This document shows, piece by piece, positions 60,589-64,000 of a DNA stretch of 64,000 nt (positions are counted from its first letter, which is position 1; each line of letters starts with the position of its first letter). Source of the DNA: JAPKZH01 sp963715635 (GTDB lineage Bacteria; Acidobacteriota; Aminicenantia; Aminicenantales; UBA4085). The notes under the pieces are model-generated. The model was not told the DNA's origin and ran no database searches. It saw only the letters and a program-made list of their open reading frames with translations. Location of the stretch: contig OY970261.1 in NCBI GenBank assembly GCA_963715635.1, positions 1,488,001 to 1,552,000 of the forward strand. Reading direction: 5' to 3'. The translations under genes were made by a program, and so were the position numbers.

Positions 60589-61179
60589 TTACTTCTTTTT
60601 CGTTTTTTCGATGGCGGCTTTGACCTGGTCTCCAACGGCCACGGCCTTTTCCTTCACGGCCTTGGCTTTATCGGCGGCCCCGATATAATCTTTGGCATCA
60701 ATAGCCGTTTGGATTTCGGCGAAAGCAGTTTCGGCACCAGCGAGGTCGGCCTTCAGTGCATCGATATCTTTCTTGGTGCCTTTGCCTGTGGGGGCCTTCG
60801 CAAGGAGGGCCTTGGCTTCGTCGATGGCCGTTTTGGTTTCGGTCTGGATCAGGACGGCAGCGTTCTTGGCCGCTTCGATCTTGCCGGGCAGGGCCGCTTT
60901 CAGAGCGTCCGCCTCGGTCTTGACCTTGGCCAGCATGTCCTTGGCTGTCCCGAATTTCTTGAAGAACTTCTTATCCTGGGTCGCGATCTCGTCATTGGCT
61001 GCCTTCATGGCCTCTTCCAGCTTCTTGAAATCGTCAACGGCATATTTGTCGGCACCGGCTTTTTTGACCTCGTCAATCGCCGCCTGGACGTCGTTGATCA
61101 GCTGGGTGGGCTGCTTGCAGCCCGTTAGGACCACAGCGATCGCCAAGACCAAGACAAGATTTTTAATAAGACCTTTCAT
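60589..61179 (-). CDS. Helical lipoprotein (DUF4398-like)
   Basis: 196 residues. A lipobox LTGC follows a hydrophobic signal (about 8-18). The rest is an Ala/Lys/Asp-rich coiled-coil helix with repeated short heptads (AIDEVKKAGADKYAVDDFKKLEEAM). Such proteins are likely to stand in the periplasm and may touch the peptidoglycan like Lpp, but no Lpp terminal Lys-Arg-Lys peptidoglycan link can be confirmed; the end is KKTKKK. It is the first gene of an operon with two L,D-transpeptidases. Confidence 0.75.
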   Translation of the reverse strand: MKGLIKNLVLVLAIAVVLTGCKQPTQLINDVQAAIDEVKKAGADKYAVDDFKKLEEAMKAANDEIATQDKKFFKKFGTAKDMLAKVKTEADALKAALPGKIEAAKNAAVLIQTETKTAIDEAKALLAKAPTGKGTKKDIDALKADLAGAETAFAEIQTAIDAKDYIGAADKAKAVKEKAVAVGDQVKAAIEKTKKK

Positions 61180-61276
61180 GATATGAACCTCCTTTCAAAA
61201 GTGTCTATCATGACATTTTTTTCCTTTAGCCTCGTTCATTTTGCTGAGATGAGAATCTAACCTCGGATGCCCATTG

Positions 61277-61303
61277 ATTATCACATTGGCGGAAAAAAGT
61301 CAA
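61277..61303 (-). promoter_or_regulatory. Candidate promoter of the lipoprotein/transpeptidase operon
   Basis: Minus strand TTGACT, 15 bases, GATAAT, with a TG upstream of the -10 box. The short spacer makes it only a fair match. The 158-base gap otherwise holds the AAAGGAGG site before 61179. Confidence 0.35.
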
Positions 61304-61337
61304 TGCAAGCCGCCCCCCGTGTTGCGGGCATTTTTCC

Positions 61338-62687
61338 TCACCGGTCCGGGTCGATGATGAACTTCTCTTTCATCAGCATCTGAACCTGGTCGCGCGCTTC
61401 TTTAATAATGGCCTCGGCTATTTTGAATCTTTCAGCTGCCGGGATCTTTTTCTTGGCTACCCCCTGCTCGATGCCTTTGCTGCCAACGGCCACGGCTTCT
61501 CTCGGGAAAACCTCCCATTCATCCATGGTTGGGATGATGTAGTCTTCGCTGATGCCGTGGTCTTGGGCGACCTTGGCCAGCTCATTCGAAGCGGCGATGC
61601 ACATTTCGTCGGTTATGGTCGTTGCCCGAACGTCCAGCGCTCCCCGGAAGATCCCGGGAAAACCGAGAGAGTTATTGACCTGGTTGGGAAAATCGGACCG
61701 TCCCGTGGCGACAATCCGCGCGCCGGCTTCTTTGGCTTCCCACGGCCAGATTTCTGGGACGGGATTGGCGCAGGCAAACACGATGGCGTCTTTCGCCATG
61801 GTCTTAATCCACTGTTTTCTGATGGTGCCAGGTCCGGGTTTTGATGCTGAAATGAGCACATCCGCTCCCTTGATGGCATCCGGGACATCGCCCTTGACCT
61901 GTTTTTCGTTAGTTTTAAGACAGAGGTCCCATTTCTCCTTAAATTTGGCTTGAAGGATATCTCTATCGCTCCTGTCTCTATGGAGGATGCCTTTGGAATC
62001 GACATTCAGCATGTTTCCTGGAGTCACGCCGGCAACCATCATCAGCCGGGCGATGGCGACGCCGGAGGCGCCGGCGCCGACCATCGTCAATTTGACATCG
62101 CCGATTTTCTTGCCGACGATCTTGAGGGCGTTGATCAGGCCGGCGACCGTCACACAGGCGGTTCCCTGTTGGTCGTCATGCCAGACGGGGATCTCGCATT
62201 CCTTCCGCAACGTATCCAGAATATGGAAACACTTGGGATGGGAGATGTCTTCGAGGTTCACGCCGCCGAACGTGGGCTGGAGGGCTTTGACAATGGCGAT
62301 GAATTTATCGGGATCTTTTTCATTCAAGCAGAGCGGGAAGGCATCGACCCCCCCAAGATATTTATAAAGCAACCCTTTGCCTTCCATGACAGGAAGTCCC
62401 GCTTCCGGCCCGATGTCTCCCAGCCCAAGAACCCTTGAACCATCCGAGATCACGGCGACGAAATTCCACTTGTTGGTATATTCGTAAGCCTTTTCTCTAT
62501 CCTGGTGGATTTCCTTGCAGACGGCCGCGACGCCCGGCGTGTACCAAATGGCGAAATCGTTGAAATCGCGGATACGGCACTTGAGCTGGACGCCGATCTT
62601 TCCCTTGTAATAGGCATGAAGACGCAGGGCATCTTTGGAAGGTTGTTCGGCTTTTGCCAACAATTCTTCAACAGTAACTTCTTTCAT
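61338..62687 (-). CDS. NAD(P)-dependent malic enzyme
   Basis: Oxidatively decarboxylates malate to pyruvate and CO2. 449 residues. It has the Tyr-containing site WYTPGVAAVC, the metal-binding NLEDISHP and VWHDDQQGTA segments, and a Rossmann GAGASGVAIARL. Compact bacterial malic enzymes of this size lack the phosphotransacetylase extension. The NAD/NADP preference cannot be read with certainty. A strong promoter lies at 62721-62748. Confidence 0.93.
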   Translation of the reverse strand: MKEVTVEELLAKAEQPSKDALRLHAYYKGKIGVQLKCRIRDFNDFAIWYTPGVAAVCKEIHQDREKAYEYTNKWNFVAVISDGSRVLGLGDIGPEAGLPVMEGKGLLYKYLGGVDAFPLCLNEKDPDKFIAIVKALQPTFGGVNLEDISHPKCFHILDTLRKECEIPVWHDDQQGTACVTVAGLINALKIVGKKIGDVKLTMVGAGASGVAIARLMMVAGVTPGNMLNVDSKGILHRDRSDRDILQAKFKEKWDLCLKTNEKQVKGDVPDAIKGADVLISASKPGPGTIRKQWIKTMAKDAIVFACANPVPEIWPWEAKEAGARIVATGRSDFPNQVNNSLGFPGIFRGALDVRATTITDEMCIAASNELAKVAQDHGISEDYIIPTMDEWEVFPREAVAVGSKGIEQGVAKKKIPAAERFKIAEAIIKEARDQVQMLMKEKFIIDPDR

Positions 62688-62720
62688 TTATGAGACCTCC
62701 TTTTAAAAAAAAGAAAGAGT

Positions 62721-62748
62721 ATTATAATCTTTTGGACGTTAAAGTCAA
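62721..62748 (-). promoter_or_regulatory. Strong promoter of malic enzyme
   Basis: Minus strand TTGACT, 16 bases, a perfect TATAAT, then AAAGGAGG before the start at 62687. Confidence 0.65.
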
Positions 62749-62750
62749 TC

Positions 62751-63602
62751 CTAAAGGACGGCCCGGAATTCGTACTTTTGGCCGACCCGAGCCACCTTTC
62801 CGAAGTAATGAACGGGGTCATGGACAAAGGCGAGGGTCCAGTCTTTGGCGAGCGCCTGTTCATAAATTTTCTTCTTTGTCTTCAGCGTCTCCAGGGGATA
62901 GAGGTCGTAGCTCATGACATAAGAAAGCCCGATGTGGGCTGAGCTAGGGACCAGGTCGCCCAAATAGAAAAGGACGCGGCCTTGAGATGTGATTTTTACA
63001 CTCTGGTGCGAGGCCGTGTGTCCTGGCGTTAAAACGACTTCGATGCCCTCCGAAATTTCTGCATCTCCTTTAATTAGAAAAAGTTGGCCGGTTTTCTCGA
63101 GGGGCAGGAAGTTCACCGTGAGATAGCTCGTTTTGTCCCGCTCGTTTGGATGAAGGGCATCGTTCCATTCACCTTCCTGGATGATATACTTCGCCTTCGG
63201 AAAGGTAGGAACAATCCCCTTGCCTTCTTGCTCGAAGGTGTTTCCGCCGCAATGGTCAAAATGAAGGTGGGTGTTAATGACATAATCGATATCCTCGGCT
63301 TGGAACCCGGCCTGCCGGAGGGACGGCAGGAGCCCGGGTTCGAGCGAAATCGCGTAAATGTCCGCAAATTTCTGGGGCGATTTCGTCCCGATGCCCGTCT
63401 CCACCAAGACCAAAGCGTTTGGGGTCTGAATCAAAAGAGAATTCAGTGAAAGCCGGATCCGGTTGCTGGGGTCGGCCGGCGCCTTTTTCTCCCAGAGCAC
63501 CTTGGGCACGACGCCGAACATGGCCCCCCCATCCAGAGAAAAATGCCCGTCACAGAGGCCGAAAATTCGGAATTCCCCCAACGAGATTTCTTCTGTTCTC
63601 AT
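62751..63602 (-). CDS. MBL-fold metallohydrolase
   Basis: 283 residues, no signal peptide. The zinc motif is NTHLHFDHCGG, with further ligands in PGHTASHQSV and YLGDL. This pattern fits the MBL group of AHL-lactonase/AttM-like and other hydrolases; the substrate is not clear. It overlaps the NuoI-like gene by four bases, so the two are coupled. The start is ATG 63602, opening MRTEEISLGEFRI. Confidence 0.87.
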   Translation of the reverse strand: MRTEEISLGEFRIFGLCDGHFSLDGGAMFGVVPKVLWEKKAPADPSNRIRLSLNSLLIQTPNALVLVETGIGTKSPQKFADIYAISLEPGLLPSLRQAGFQAEDIDYVINTHLHFDHCGGNTFEQEGKGIVPTFPKAKYIIQEGEWNDALHPNERDKTSYLTVNFLPLEKTGQLFLIKGDAEISEGIEVVLTPGHTASHQSVKITSQGRVLFYLGDLVPSSAHIGLSYVMSYDLYPLETLKTKKKIYEQALAKDWTLAFVHDPVHYFGKVARVGQKYEFRAVL

Positions 63603-64000
63603 TCCAGGAGTTTATCAAGGTCGTACACAAGGTCCCGGCGATCAAGCTGGGATAAGTCGATCTTGCCCGTGTCCATGCGGATGGCATCTTCAGGGCAGGC
63701 TTCGACACAGAACCCGCAGAAACAACAGCGGCTGAGGTCGATCACAAACTTGGCCGGATATTTCTGGATCTCCGGGTCGGGGTCTTCGGCGGCTTCGACA
63801 TAGATGCACTCCGAAGGGCACACGGTTACGCACAACATGCAGGACACGCACCGGGGCTTCAGGTCGTCTCTTCTCATCAGACGCTGAAGACTGCGGTGCC
63901 TGGAGGCCAGGGCTTTTTTCTGCTCGGGATATTGGATAGTCACCGCGCCTCTGCGCTTGGTTTTGATGCCGAATAGCTTCAACGTATGGAAGCACATGTT
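63599..64000 (-). CDS. nuoI: NuoI-like 2[4Fe-4S] ferredoxin (N-terminus probably off window)
   Basis: At least 132 residues. VTIQYPEQKK followed by two CxxCxxCxxxC clusters, CVSCMLCVTVCPSECIYVEA and CCFCGFCVEACPEDAIRM, is the pattern of complex I subunit NuoI, which passes electrons to the quinone site. An ATG exists at 63997, but the frame stays open to the window edge and NuoI usually has a longer N-terminus, so the real start probably lies outside. No other nuo gene is in the window. Confidence 0.82.
   Translation of the reverse strand, partial: NMCFHTLKLFGIKTKRRGAVTIQYPEQKKALASRHRSLQRLMRRDDLKPRCVSCMLCVTVCPSECIYVEAAEDPDPEIQKYPAKFVIDLSRCCFCGFCVEACPEDAIRMDTGKIDLSQLDRRDLVYDLDKLLE

Noticed and set aside
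1..64000. CRISPR arrays, insertion sequences, prophage
   Set aside because: No regularly spaced direct repeats, transposase, integrase or phage structural genes were seen; the DnaC-like gene has no transposase neighbour.

Overview
The window is a continuous piece of bacterial chromosome, densely coding on both strands, with no insertion sequence, prophage or CRISPR array that I can see. The cell is Gram-negative: it has an outer-membrane porin, lipoproteins and periplasmic L,D-transpeptidases. HspR-controlled and HrcA-controlled chaperone operons, a GTP-dependent PEP carboxykinase, large TPR-bearing Ser/Thr kinases, an AmmeMemoRadiSam B protein and several exported hydrolases suggest an Acidobacteriota-like lineage, possibly Aminicenantes. 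That assignment is inference from gene content only.

Layout. 1-6.9 kb (minus): tRNA-Leu(UAG), tig, clpP, clpX, lon, then rho, which runs off the left edge. 7.1-11.1 kb (plus): three genes for a UDP-diacetamido-uronic acid, beginning with a dehydrogenase/acetyltransferase fusion. 11.1-16.8 kb: an exported protease-like TPR protein, a GT87 glycosyltransferase, small membrane proteins, a lipid kinase and a lytic transglycosylase. 16.9-21.6 kb (minus): ilvE-pilT-alaS. 21.7-27.6 kb (minus): hrcA-grpE-dnaK-dnaJ-rsmE-protein kinase, with a lid-less DnaK and an internally shortened RsmE. 27.7-35.4 kb: Memo-like protein, cysS, yraN-like gene, an M14 peptidase split over two genes, folK, a toroid-repeat protein and a membrane protein. 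35.5-43.5 kb (minus): a complete phosphate operon, porin-pstSCAB-phoU-phoB-phoR, behind a candidate Pho box. 43.7-50 kb: exported proteins of uncertain role and a 1032-residue kinase. 50.1-50.4 kb: a tRNA-Asn gene interrupted in its anticodon by a group I intron. 51.2-58.1 kb: pckG, then (minus) dnaK-dnaJ-hspR-sigma factor-DnaC-like behind a candidate HAIR operator. 58.2-64 kb (minus): L,D-transpeptidases, a helical lipoprotein, malic enzyme, an MBL hydrolase and a NuoI-like ferredoxin cut by the right edge.

The genes group into protein quality control (Tig, ClpXP, Lon, two DnaK systems), envelope building and remodelling, phosphate starvation response, and the PEP/pyruvate node (PckG, malic enzyme). 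No intergenic stretch exceeds about 240 bases. The most unusual element is the 262-nt group I intron splitting the GUU anticodon of tRNA-Asn; its guide pairing, P7, terminal G and several closed hairpins can all be read directly.
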